Source of the DNA: an uncultured Lachnospiraceae bacterium
GTDB taxonomy: Bacteria > Bacillota > Clostridia > Lachnospirales > Lachnospiraceae
Assembly (NCBI GenBank): GCA_910588885.1
Contig: CAJUSQ010000039.1
Location: forward strand, 1 to 21,088
Direction: 5' to 3'
DNA length: 21,088 nucleotides
A program made the position numbers and the translations under genes. The number at the start of each line of letters is the position of its first letter. Position 1 is the first letter of the stretch. The notes under the pieces are model-generated. The model worked only from the letters and a program-made list of their open reading frames with translations, was not told the origin of the DNA and made no database searches. Below are positions 7,320 to 14,232 of the stretch, one piece after another.

Positions 7320-9377
7320 ATGAAAATCGGAATCGGGATTGACACAGGCGGAACCTGTACGGACGGGGTAATTTATGATATGGAAGAGAAAAAAATCCTG
7401 GCGGCGGCCAAGACCCCTACGACCAAGGAGGATTTGTCCCTGGGAATCGGGAAGGTTCTGGATCTTCTGCCCGGGGAGCTGCTGCAGAAGGCGGAGGGGA
7501 TCGCACTGTCTACGACCCTTGCCACCAATGCCTGTGTGGAAAACAAAGGGGGCCGGGGAAAGCTGATTTTTCTGGGAGCCAGGCAGGGAACCATAGAGGA
7601 GCTGGGCGGAAATTATGGGCTGAAGGCCGACGATACCTTGATTTTTATTGACTGTAAGGAGACGCTGCAGGGGGAAATTTTAGAGGAGCCGGACTGGGAA
7701 GAGACGAAGGGACGACTGAAAGAAGCGCTGCGGGATTGTCAGGCAGTGGGAATCGTGGAGCTGTTTGCAGAGGGCACCGGGGCTGCCCTGGAGAAAAAGA
7801 CCCGGGAAATCGTGGAAGAGCTGGGAATCCCGGCTGTCTGCGGCTATGAGCTGTTTCAGGAGAAAAACGTAATCGGAAGGGGAGCAGGAGCTTTATTAAA
7901 TGCACGTTTAATTTTTGTAATCGCAGAATTCCTGAAAGCGGTGAAAACAGCCTTAAAGGAACGGAAGATGGACATACCCCTTGTGATTGTGCGCAGCGAC
8001 GGAAGCCTGATGAGTGAGGAGCTTTCCGTGAAGCGTCCGGTGGAAACGCTGCTTTGCGGGCCGGTGGCCAGCGTGATGGGAGCGGCGGAGCTCCACCAGG
8101 TCCGGGACGGGGTTGTGATAGATATGGGCGGCACAACCACGGATATTTCCCTGATCTGGAACGGGGCGCCTGTCCGGGCATCGGGCGGAATTACCGTGGG
8201 AGACTGGAAGATCTATGTAAAGGGCATGTATGTGGATACCTTCGGGCTGGGCGGAGATACGGAAGTGCTTTTGGACCAGGAGGGGGCGCTTTCCCTGGGC
8301 AGCCGGCGCATTATGCCGATTTGTATGGCAGGCGCCCGCTTTCCTCAATTGAGGGCGCTTTTGCATCAGGAGCGGCAGCAGAAGGGGAAGGTGAACAGCT
8401 GGCGGAAGCATATTTACGTGGGCTTAAAGGAGATTGGGGAGAACAAGGCTTACACGGCCTATGAGCGGCGGATTGGGGCGGCATTTTATCAAAACCCCAT
8501 GAATCTGGCGCAGCTGGAGGAAAAGTACCGGATTACCCTGGTTCCCCATAATTTAAACCGGCTGGTGGACGAGGGGGTGGTGATCCGCTGCGGAATCACG
8601 CCTACGGACGCCATGCATGTGCTGGGAGACTACAATGGCTATGATACCCAGGCATCCAGGGATGCCCTGGCTGTCATGGGTGAGCTGCTGGAGCTGTCCG
8701 AAGAAGCCCTGGCCCGGCTGATTTACCGGAAGGTGGAGCAACGGCTTTACTGTAATATCGGGCGGATCCTGCTTTGGGACAAGTATCCGAAGCTAAGGAA
8801 GGAAGGACTGAACCCGGGCCTGGAATATCTGGTGGAGCAGATTTATGAGGCGGCGGTGAAGGAGCGCGAGGAAGCGGATTTAGGGGAAGTGGGGAGAACG
8901 TATGTTTCTCCTGGCTCGGACAGAAGTTTTATGGAATGCAGGCTGTACTGCGAAGTGCCTTTGATTGGGGTAGGCGGCCCCATCGGCGTATTTCTGGGGG
9001 AAGTGGCTAAGCTGCTTCATACGAGGGCGTTGATTGGCGCGTATTCCAATGTGGCCAATGCGCTGGGGGCCGTTGTGGGAAACGTGGAGGTTTGCGTGAC
9101 GATGGAAATCCTGCCTAACCCGGAAGGGAACAATTTCCGGGTGACAGGGGGCGGGGAGAGTTTTTTTGAGGAGGAATTGGAAGCAGCCAGGGAACGGGCG
9201 GCGGAAACGGCAAAGGAGCTGGCAAGGGCCGAAGCCCTAAGGCGGGGCGCAGCCGAAGAAAAGCTGGCGTTCCGTCTGGAATCTGTGCCGGTGGAAGCGA
9301 CTACAAGCTATGGCAGCAATCTGTTTATTATGGAACGGGTGTCCGCCTACGCCAGCAGCGGCATCAGTTTGGAATAA
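7320..9377 (+). CDS. Hydantoinase/oxoprolinase family protein (HyuA-like)
   Basis: This 685-aa protein belongs to the ASKHA-fold hydantoinase A/oxoprolinase group, ATP-dependent openers of cyclic amides such as hydantoins or 5-oxoproline. Two phosphate-binding signatures are visible: GIDTGGTCTDG near residue 6 and VIDMGGTTTDIS near 267. The first covers the Hydant_A_N domain and the second the hydantoinase A core. A C-terminal region (about 540-685) includes GVGGPIGVFLGEVAKLL and a helical Ala/Glu-rich stretch. AAGGAG precedes the ATG. No HyuB partner is adjacent, so it is a stand-alone form. The convergent M20 amidohydrolase could act on an N-carbamoyl or N-acyl product, but that link is inference. 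The substrate is unknown. Confidence 0.85.
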   Translation: MKIGIGIDTGGTCTDGVIYDMEEKKILAAAKTPTTKEDLSLGIGKVLDLLPGELLQKAEGIALSTTLATNACVENKGGRGKLIFLGARQGTIEELGGNYGLKADDTLIFIDCKETLQGEILEEPDWEETKGRLKEALRDCQAVGIVELFAEGTGAALEKKTREIVEELGIPAVCGYELFQEKNVIGRGAGALLNARLIFVIAEFLKAVKTALKERKMDIPLVIVRSDGSLMSEELSVKRPVETLLCGPVASVMGAAELHQVRDGVVIDMGGTTTDISLIWNGAPVRASGGITVGDWKIYVKGMYVDTFGLGGDTEVLLDQEGALSLGSRRIMPICMAGARFPQLRALLHQERQQKGKVNSWRKHIYVGLKEIGENKAYTAYERRIGAAFYQNPMNLAQLEEKYRITLVPHNLNRLVDEGVVIRCGITPTDAMHVLGDYNGYDTQASRDALAVMGELLELSEEALARLIYRKVEQRLYCNIGRILLWDKYPKLRKEGLNPGLEYLVEQIYEAAVKEREEADLGEVGRTYVSPGSDRSFMECRLYCEVPLIGVGGPIGVFLGEVAKLLHTRALIGAYSNVANALGAVVGNVEVCVTMEILPNPEGNNFRVTGGGESFFEEELEAARERAAETAKELARAEALRRGAAEEKLAFRLESVPVEATTSYGSNLFIMERVSAYASSGISLE

Positions 9378-9400
9378 GGGAAAGCGGTCCGGCCGGAGTC

Positions 9401-10615
9401 TTAGCTCTTTAAAAGGCTTTCGGCCAGGGCCGCCTGCAGCCGGATTCCCAGGGCAATGCAGCCTTCGTCCGGAGAAAATTCCCTGCTGTGTAAGGGGGCC
9501 GTCAGGCCCTTTTTTTGATTTCTGCAGCCCAAATGATAGAAGACGCCGGGAGCCTTTTTCAAAAAGGCGGAAAAATCCTCCACTCCCATGCCCGGGGTTT
9601 GTTTGAAATGGACGTGTTCCCGGCCAAGGATGGGCACAGCGGTACGAAAGAGCAGGTCTACCAGGGAATCGGTATTGATCAAAGCGTCATAGCCGGGTTG
9701 GAAATGAACCTTTCCGTGTCCGCCCTGGGCGGACAAAAGCGCTTCCGTCAGCCGGGTGATACTTGCTTTTACCTTTTGCCGGGTATCCGGGTCGGTGGTG
9801 CGCAGCGCCCCGGTAATGTCCACGGTATCCGCAAGGATGTTATGGGCGCTTCCGCCGTGGATGGTACCCAGGGAAAGGACGCACTGGTCCAGGGGGGAAA
9901 CCTGCCGGCTCACAATGGTCTGCAGGGCGCAGATCAGCTGGGCGGCTAAAACTACGGCGTCGGTTCCGGTGTCAGGATAGGCGCCGTGACAGCTTTTTCC
10001 TTTTACGGAAAGGAAAATTTCGTCGGAGGAAGCATAGAGCTTTCCGTATTTCAGCTCGATGTCTCCGGTTTCCAGATAGGGGGCCAGATGGAGTCCCAGC
10101 ACGTAATCCACAGCGGGATCTTCCATGCAGCCTTCCGCCACCATGCGTTCGGCTCCGCCGATGGTTTCCTCCGCCGGCTGGAAGAAAATTTTAACACAGC
10201 CGGAAAAATCCGATTCCCGTTCCTTAAAATAGCGGGCGGCGCCCAGGGCAATGGCCATGTGGGCGTCGTGGCCGCAGGCATGCATAATGCCGGGATGCCT
10301 GGAGCAGAAGGGACGGTGAGGGTCTTCATATATGGGCAGGGCGTCCATATCGGCCCGAAGAGCCACGACTTTGGGAGCGGGGGAGGAGGATTGCCCGTTT
10401 TCACCGGGGGATTCTTTTCTCTGCTTTTTTCCCTCTATAACGGCTACGATACCGGTGTCGGCCACCGGGTACCGATAGGGGATCTGCCATTGATCCAGAC
10501 AGCCGCGGATCAGGGCGCCGGTTTCATATTCCAGTGTGGACAGCTCGGCGCACTGGTGGAAGCTGCGGTAGAGCCGGATAAATTCTCCTTCATAGGCGTT
10601 TAAAAAGTCATCCAT
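9401..10615 (-). CDS. M20D-family metallo-amidohydrolase
   Basis: This 404-aa zinc or manganese amidohydrolase belongs to the group that hydrolyses N-acyl or N-acetyl amino acids, hippurate, indole-acetyl-amino acids or aminobenzoyl conjugates. It shows the M20D ligands: ALRADMDALP (85-94), HACGHDAHMA (112-121, with Cys114 and His116), PAEET (147-151) and GLH (His176). A late PLHSREFSPDE supplies the final His. A dimerisation (lid) domain sits in between. A hydrophilic, low-complexity insert at about 62-82 is unusual. ATG at 10615 is used. An in-frame TTG directly before it (10618) has better spacing (9 nt) from AGGAG and could be the true start. The gene is divergent from an LD-carboxypeptidase; a shared role in peptide or murein turnover is possible. 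Confidence 0.9.
   Translation of the reverse strand: MDDFLNAYEGEFIRLYRSFHQCAELSTLEYETGALIRGCLDQWQIPYRYPVADTGIVAVIEGKKQRKESPGENGQSSSPAPKVVALRADMDALPIYEDPHRPFCSRHPGIMHACGHDAHMAIALGAARYFKERESDFSGCVKIFFQPAEETIGGAERMVAEGCMEDPAVDYVLGLHLAPYLETGDIELKYGKLYASSDEIFLSVKGKSCHGAYPDTGTDAVVLAAQLICALQTIVSRQVSPLDQCVLSLGTIHGGSAHNILADTVDITGALRTTDPDTRQKVKASITRLTEALLSAQGGHGKVHFQPGYDALINTDSLVDLLFRTAVPILGREHVHFKQTPGMGVEDFSAFLKKAPGVFYHLGCRNQKKGLTAPLHSREFSPDEGCIALGIRLQAALAESLLKS
9496..9516 (+). terminator. Strong terminator for the hydantoinase transcript, inside the opposite gene
   Basis: GGGCC (9496-9500), loop GTCA and GGCCC (9505-9509) are followed by seven T. The stem can extend by two G-T and two A-T pairs. It lies 119 bp past the hydantoinase stop, within the antisense 3' end of the M20 gene, where no terminator fits in the 23-bp intergenic gap. 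Confidence 0.75.
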
Positions 10616-10773
10616 CAATATGGGGTTCTCCTGGGTTTTTCCTTAAATATATGCAGAAAACCGGAAGGGATATGCAGGAAATCCCGAAAAAAGGGAATAA
10701 ATCCCCGAAAGCCGCATAGGATGAAGGAATCGGACTGCCGCAGAAAGCGGCGGATAAAAAGGCGGGGAAAAGA

Positions 10774-11757
10774 ATGGAAATGATTTTTCCGGAAAGCTTT
10801 GGTACAGGAGATCTGGTGGGTCTGGCGTCGCCGGCGTCCCCGGTGGCAGCGGGAGAAGAGGAGCTGTGCCAAAAATGGCTGGAAGCGCTGGGCTTCCGGG
10901 TGCAGATGGGGGAAACCTTAAGAAAAAGGGAACGGGTCAGGGGGTATCTGGCCGGGGATGCCAGGAGCCGGGCCGAAGATCTGAACCGGATGTTCAAAGA
11001 TCCAAAGATAAAGGCAATTTTCTGCGTCCGGGGCGGTTACGGCAGCGCTCAGCTGCTGGAACATCTGGATTATGATGCCATCCGGAGGAATCCCAAGCCC
11101 CTGATCGGGTACAGCGATATTACCAGCATCCATTGCGGGATACAGAAAAAATGCGGCCTTGTAACCTTTCATGGCCCCATGGTGCGGCCGGATCTGCAGG
11201 CGCCGGAAACGCTTTGGGAAACGGAAATGAATATGGAGGGCCTGGCTTTTACGGTAAAAAGCCTTTTTGCGGCCTGCCGGGGGAAGGAGCGGTTATTTGA
11301 AAATCCGCCGGGAGAGCCGCTGTTACCCGTTCGGGAGGGCCGGGCCGGGGGACGTCTGTTGGGCGGGAATTTATCGGTGCTGGTGCGTTTGCTGGGAACC
11401 CCTTATTGTCCGGATTTCAAAGACAGTATCTTATTTCTGGAGGATGTGGGAGAGCGGCTGCCCCGGGTGGATTTGTGTCTGACCCAGCTGAAGCTGGCGG
11501 GGATCCTGGAACAGGTACGGGGGATTCTGCTGGGGGATTTTACGGATTGCACCAATGCGGGATATGAGGAGACGGTGGACAGCCGGACCTTTCTGAAGGA
11601 GTGGGAATGGCCGGAAGGAATTCCTGTGATTTCGAACATATGTTCCGACCATCGCTGGCCGATGGCCACGCTGCCTCTGGGAGCAGGATGTGAAATAGAA
11701 GGCACCGGTAATGGGAACAGGGGAACCGGATCTTTTCGGTTCATGGGGCTCTTGTAA
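10774..11757 (+). CDS. LD-carboxypeptidase (peptidase S66, LdcA/MccF type)
   Basis: This 327-aa serine peptidase probably cleaves the L,D bond before the terminal D-Ala of murein tetrapeptides during cell-wall recycling, or detoxifies microcin C-like compounds as MccF does. The Ser-Glu-His triad is visible: Ser114 in LIGYSDIT, Glu223 in LFLEDVGE and His293 in CSDHRWPMATLPLG. The oxyanion-hole region CVRGGYG is at 84-90. There is no signal peptide, so it is cytoplasmic. GGGGAAAAGA precedes the start, and a second ATG two codons later is also possible. A GCCGC/GCGGC hairpin lies just upstream. Its last 120 bp contain a LexA-box-like dyad, and its stop codon overlaps the -35 of the next operon's promoter. 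Confidence 0.9.
   Translation: MEMIFPESFGTGDLVGLASPASPVAAGEEELCQKWLEALGFRVQMGETLRKRERVRGYLAGDARSRAEDLNRMFKDPKIKAIFCVRGGYGSAQLLEHLDYDAIRRNPKPLIGYSDITSIHCGIQKKCGLVTFHGPMVRPDLQAPETLWETEMNMEGLAFTVKSLFAACRGKERLFENPPGEPLLPVREGRAGGRLLGGNLSVLVRLLGTPYCPDFKDSILFLEDVGERLPRVDLCLTQLKLAGILEQVRGILLGDFTDCTNAGYEETVDSRTFLKEWEWPEGIPVISNICSDHRWPMATLPLGAGCEIEGTGNGNRGTGSFRFMGLL
11633..11646. promoter_or_regulatory. LexA-box-like palindrome inside the LD-carboxypeptidase gene
   Basis: CGAACATATGTTCC holds the perfect dyad GAAC-ATAT-GTTC, an SOS-box match. It lies about 120 bp upstream of the exonuclease promoter and inside a coding sequence, so a role is unproven. It pairs with a second copy at 11810. Confidence 0.4.
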
Positions 11758-11780
11758 AAAATAAAAAAACATGCTACAAT
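11752..11780 (+). promoter_or_regulatory. Promoter of the exonuclease-MATE operon
   Basis: TTGTAA (11752-11757), a 17-bp spacer and TACAAT (11775-11780) are present. The -10 is preceded by TG at 11772-11773, making an extended -10. Transcription would begin near 11787 and cover the leader ORF, the exonuclease and the MATE gene. Confidence 0.7.
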
Positions 11781-11809
11781 ACCCATAGTCTTGGAAAAGA
11801 AGAGAGGAA

Positions 11810-11821
11810 GAACATATGTTT
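11810..11821. promoter_or_regulatory. LexA-box-like operator in the exonuclease leader
   Basis: GAACATATGTTT is one base from the perfect dyad and lies at about +24 to +35 from the predicted start site, a position where a repressor would block transcription. It also contains the start codon of the leader ORF. Confidence 0.4.
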
Positions 11822-11872
11822 GGAATAAAAACCCTCTCCATAACAAAAGAGAGAAGAAAGAGGAAGACATGA
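11816..11872 (+). CDS. 18-codon leader ORF coupled to the exonuclease gene
   Basis: ATG at 11816 lies behind AGAGGAAG and opens a short basic peptide, MFGIKTLSITKERRKRKT. Its stop TGA (11870-11872) overlaps the exonuclease ATG (11869-11871) as ATGA, the classic arrangement for translational coupling. The promoter lies 36 bp upstream, so it would be the first frame translated on the mRNA. It may only deliver ribosomes to the exonuclease start, or the basic C-terminus may slow them. The alternative is that the exonuclease starts at 11791 in frame (27 residues longer), but that frame begins within a few bases of the transcript end and has no ribosome site. Confidence 0.45.
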   Translation: MFGIKTLSITKERRKRKT

Positions 11873-12540
11873 CTGAAAAAAACAGAGGAAAACGTCTTGT
11901 GACATATGTAAAGGACTATGTGGTATTTGACCTGGAAACCACAGGGGTGAATGCCGCGGAGGATGAGATTATAGAAATTTCCGGAATAAAGGTAAAGGAC
12001 GGGGAAGTTGCGGATACCTTTTCGACGCTGGTGAACCCGGGCCGGAGGATTCCGGCCCAGGCTACGGCAGTGAACGGTATTACCGATGAAATGGTAAAGG
12101 ATGCGCCCCGGATTGGGCCGGCCCTTTTGGATTTTCTGGAATTTGCCGGAAAAGAAGTACTGGTGGGGCATAATATCCATACCTTTGATTTAAATTTTAT
12201 CTGCAATGGGGCCGCAAAGCATCTGGGAAGGATTGTGGACAACGATTACATAGATACGCTGTTTATGGCCCGCAGCTGCCTGCCCCAGCTGCGCCACCAT
12301 AAGCTGGTGGATGTGGCGGAGCATTTTCAGATCAGTCAGGAAGGGGCCCATCGGGCGTTAAACGACTGTATGATGAACCAGCAGTGCTTTGAAGCGCTGG
12401 CGAAGCTGCAGGAAACCATGCCTTTAAACCTTTGCCCAAAATGCGGCGGGGAGCTGGTGGAACGGAGCGGCAAATTCGGCCGTTTCTGGGGATGCAGCAA
12501 TTTTCCGGACTGCCGTTATACCAAGAACATACATGGATAA
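11869..12540 (+). CDS. DEDDh 3'-5' exonuclease with C-terminal zinc ribbon
   Basis: This 223-aa protein has an N-terminal DnaQ/PolC-epsilon-like exonuclease domain (about residues 15-180) with all acidic residues in place. These are Asp21 and Glu23 in FDLETTG, Asp107 in GHNIHTFDLNF, and His161 and Asp166 in HRALNDC. A C-terminal four-cysteine ribbon (Cys189, 192, 209, 215; CPKCGG...WGCSNFPDC) matches the topoisomerase-type zinc finger and probably binds single-stranded DNA. It should trim DNA 3' ends in repair or proofreading. ATG at 11869 has AGAGGAAG upstream and is coupled to the leader ORF. The gene overlaps the next gene by 8 bp. LexA-like dyads nearby suggest possible SOS control. Confidence 0.88.
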   Translation: MTEKNRGKRLVTYVKDYVVFDLETTGVNAAEDEIIEISGIKVKDGEVADTFSTLVNPGRRIPAQATAVNGITDEMVKDAPRIGPALLDFLEFAGKEVLVGHNIHTFDLNFICNGAAKHLGRIVDNDYIDTLFMARSCLPQLRHHKLVDVAEHFQISQEGAHRALNDCMMNQQCFEALAKLQETMPLNLCPKCGGELVERSGKFGRFWGCSNFPDCRYTKNIHG

Positions 12541-13846
12541 GAATCAGCAATATTATCTGCGGGAGTTTGCCCGCTACGCATTATTCAGTGTATTGGGAAC
12601 CCTGGGGGTTTCCTGCTACATCCTGGCGGATACGTTTTTTATATCCAAGGGGCTGGGGACGGAGGGCTTAACGGCGCTGAATCTGGCAATTCCGGTCTAT
12701 AATTTCATTCACGGGACGGGAATGATGCTGGGAATGGGCGGGGCAACCCGGTTTTCCGTATGTAAAAGCCAGGGGCAGACGAAAGAGGTCAGCCGGATTT
12801 ATATGAATACCCTGTACCTTGCGGGACTGTTTTCCGGACTGTTTTTTCTGGTGGGCGTTGTCGGATCGAAAAGCCTTGCCGTCCTGCTGGGAGCCGACGG
12901 ATCGGTGTTTGAAATGACGAATACCTATTTGAAATGGCTGCTGCTCTTTGCACCGGCATTTATATGGAATGACGTACTGCTTTGCTTTGTCCGTAATGAC
13001 GAAGGGCCGAAGCTTGCCATGGGCGCAATGCTGATCGGGAGTTTCGGAAATATCCTGCTGGATTATGTGTTTGTTTTTCCAATGAAAATGGGGATGTTCG
13101 GGGCGATTCTTGCAACGGGATGTTCTCCTTTGATCAGTATGGGAATGATGCTGCCCCACTGGCTTCGGAAACGGAACAGCTTTAAGATCTGCAAAACGAG
13201 GATGGAATCCGCGATTGTGAAGCAGGAGCTGGCTTTGGGGTTTCCTTCTTTGGTATCCCAGCTTTCCTCCGCCGTTGTTATGATTACCTTTAACGGGCTG
13301 ATTCTGGGGCTGGAAGGAAATACGGGGGTGGCGGCCTACGGGGTAATTGCGAATCTTTCCCTGGTGGTGGTTGCGGTGTATACCGGGATCGCTCAGGGGG
13401 TTCAGCCCTTAATCAGCCGGTTTTACGGAAGCGGGGACCGTGTGCAGGCCAAAATTCAGCTGCGGTATGCCCTGGCTGCGATGGCGGTTGTTTCGTTTGC
13501 CATTTATCTGTTTATTGTTCTGTTTGCCCGTCCGGTTACCGGGGTTTTTAACAGCCAGGGAAATCGGCAGCTGCAGGAAATTGCCGTGACCGGATTGAAA
13601 CTGTATTTTACGTCCTGCTTGTTTGTGGGATACAATATTATCCTGGCTGTATATTTTACTTCCGTGGAACGGGCGCTGCCGGCTCATATCCTTTCCCTTT
13701 TGCGGGGGCTGGTCCTGATTCTTCCGCTGGCTTTTCTGATGGCTGCCCTCTGGGGGATGACGGGAATCTGGCTGGTGTATCCTGTTGCGGAAGGAATTAC
13801 GGCGGTGCTGGGGTGCTGCCTGTATCGGAGGGACAGAAAAGTTTGA
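12533..13846 (+). CDS. MATE-family efflux transporter
   Basis: This 437-aa integral membrane protein of about 12 predicted helices belongs to the multidrug and toxin extrusion family, cation-coupled exporters of drugs or metabolites. Visible features include the N-terminal ADTFFISKGLG and the GGATRFSVCKSQGQ loop between helices 2 and 3. Halfway along, PSLVSQLSSAVVMITFNGLI starts the second six-helix bundle, which ends in a short basic tail. The start overlaps the exonuclease end by 8 bp and has no good SD of its own, so translation is probably coupled. Substrate is not predictable. Next to the ABC-F resistance gene, this could be part of a small defence-against-antibiotics neighbourhood, but the two have separate promoters. 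Confidence 0.9.
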   Translation: MDKNQQYYLREFARYALFSVLGTLGVSCYILADTFFISKGLGTEGLTALNLAIPVYNFIHGTGMMLGMGGATRFSVCKSQGQTKEVSRIYMNTLYLAGLFSGLFFLVGVVGSKSLAVLLGADGSVFEMTNTYLKWLLLFAPAFIWNDVLLCFVRNDEGPKLAMGAMLIGSFGNILLDYVFVFPMKMGMFGAILATGCSPLISMGMMLPHWLRKRNSFKICKTRMESAIVKQELALGFPSLVSQLSSAVVMITFNGLILGLEGNTGVAAYGVIANLSLVVVAVYTGIAQGVQPLISRFYGSGDRVQAKIQLRYALAAMAVVSFAIYLFIVLFARPVTGVFNSQGNRQLQEIAVTGLKLYFTSCLFVGYNIILAVYFTSVERALPAHILSLLRGLVLILPLAFLMAALWGMTGIWLVYPVAEGITAVLGCCLYRRDRKV

Positions 13847-13869
13847 TAAAAATTTAACAAAAATAGAAA

Positions 13870-13898
13870 TTGACAAGGGCATGAACTTGTGTTAAAAT
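13870..13898 (+). promoter_or_regulatory. Promoter of the ABC-F gene and its leader
   Basis: TTGACA (13870-13875), a 17-bp spacer and TAAAAT (13893-13898) are present, with TG one base before the -10 (extended -10). This is among the strongest promoters in the window. It drives a leader of about 330 nt before the ABC-F start, typical of an attenuated constitutive promoter. Confidence 0.85.
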
Positions 13899-13927
13899 AA
13901 GCCCAGTTTGAAGAGAGAGGTGAAAAG

Positions 13928-13939
13928 ATGCGGATATAA
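13928..13939 (+). CDS. Three-codon uORF (Met-Arg-Ile-stop) in the ABC-F leader
   Basis: ATG CGG ATA TAA lies about 25 nt from the predicted transcript start, behind AGAGGTGA with a 4-nt spacer. Very short leader ORFs are known regulators of ABC-F genes (for example the Listeria lmo0919 leader), and Met-Arg-hydrophobic starts are typical of macrolide-responsive arrest peptides. The SD overlaps AGAGAGGT (13914-13921), which is complementary to the T1 3' region ACCTCTCT (14022-14029). An alternative is a 12-codon frame from GTG 13920 (MKRCGYNLLLIA), but that start lacks an SD at proper distance. Confidence 0.6.
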   Translation: MRI

Positions 13940-13965
13940 TTTACTTTTGATTGCATGAAGGTTTG

Positions 13966-13986
13966 GGCAGTATCAGGGATATTGCC
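13966..13986 (+). promoter_or_regulatory. Leader hairpin P1 of the ABC-F attenuator
   Basis: GGCAGTAT (13966-13973) pairs with ATATTGCC (13979-13986) around loop CAGGG, with one G-T pair. An exclusive alternative pairs TTTGGGCA (13962-13969) with TGCCAAAA (13996-14003). Mutually exclusive pairings of this kind are expected in a ribosome-sensing switch. Confidence 0.6.
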
Positions 13987-14005
13987 GTATCATGTTGCCA
14001 AAAGT

Positions 14006-14034
14006 GGATTATGTTCTCATAACCTCTCTTTTTT
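14006..14034 (+). terminator. Attenuator terminator T1 of the ABC-F leader
   Basis: GG-TTATG (14006-14013, with a bulged A) pairs with CATAACC (14018-14024) around loop TTCT, followed by TCTC and six T. The same 3' arm can instead pair long-range with the SD region of the MRI uORF (13914-13921). The local stem is AT-rich, so its strength is uncertain. Confidence 0.55.
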
Positions 14035-14146
14035 GTGCGCAAAAAATGCGGGCGGATACCGACGGCTGCAGAAGAACGGAACGGATCATTGTTCCAAAGT
14101 TCCGAAAGGGCAGTAAGCAGGGAATCCGGAATCCGGAGGTGAGTGA

Positions 14147-14152
14147 ATGTAA
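14147..14152 (+). CDS. Start-stop uORF (ATG-TAA) before terminator T2
   Basis: GGAGGTGA, one of the best SD matches in the window, is followed 4 nt later by ATG directly joined to TAA, so no peptide is made. SD and spacing match the MRI uORF (GAGGTGA-N4-ATG in both). The stop codon overlaps the first two bases of the T2 stem. A ribosome waiting on this element would cover the T2 5' arm. It is listed as CDS only because it is a translated element. Confidence 0.55.
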   Translation: M

Positions 14153-14184
14153 AGGACGATTTGGCAGCAAATGGCCCTTTTTTT
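14151..14184 (+). terminator. Strong terminator T2 just before the ABC-F gene
   Basis: AAAGGACGATTTG (14151-14163) pairs with CAAATGGCCCTTT (14168-14180) with two mismatches around loop GCAG, followed by seven T (14178-14184). It ends 48 bp before the ABC-F start, downstream of the only promoter, so it must be bypassed for expression. That makes it a transcription attenuator rather than an end-of-gene terminator. Confidence 0.75.
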
Positions 14185-14232
14185 ATTTCATGAAAATCCC
14201 TTAGGGCCATCCGAAGGAAGGAGGAATGCAAA

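Noticed and set aside
10648..10681. Two direct copies of ATATGCAGRAAA in the M20/LD-carboxypeptidase gap
   Set aside because: Short, AT-rich and without dyad symmetry; too weak to call an operator.
13992..14204. 70-codon plus-strand frame running through the ABC-F leader
   Set aside because: Its ATG has no SD and it crosses both terminators. It is more likely incidental than a leader peptide, although its position is noted.
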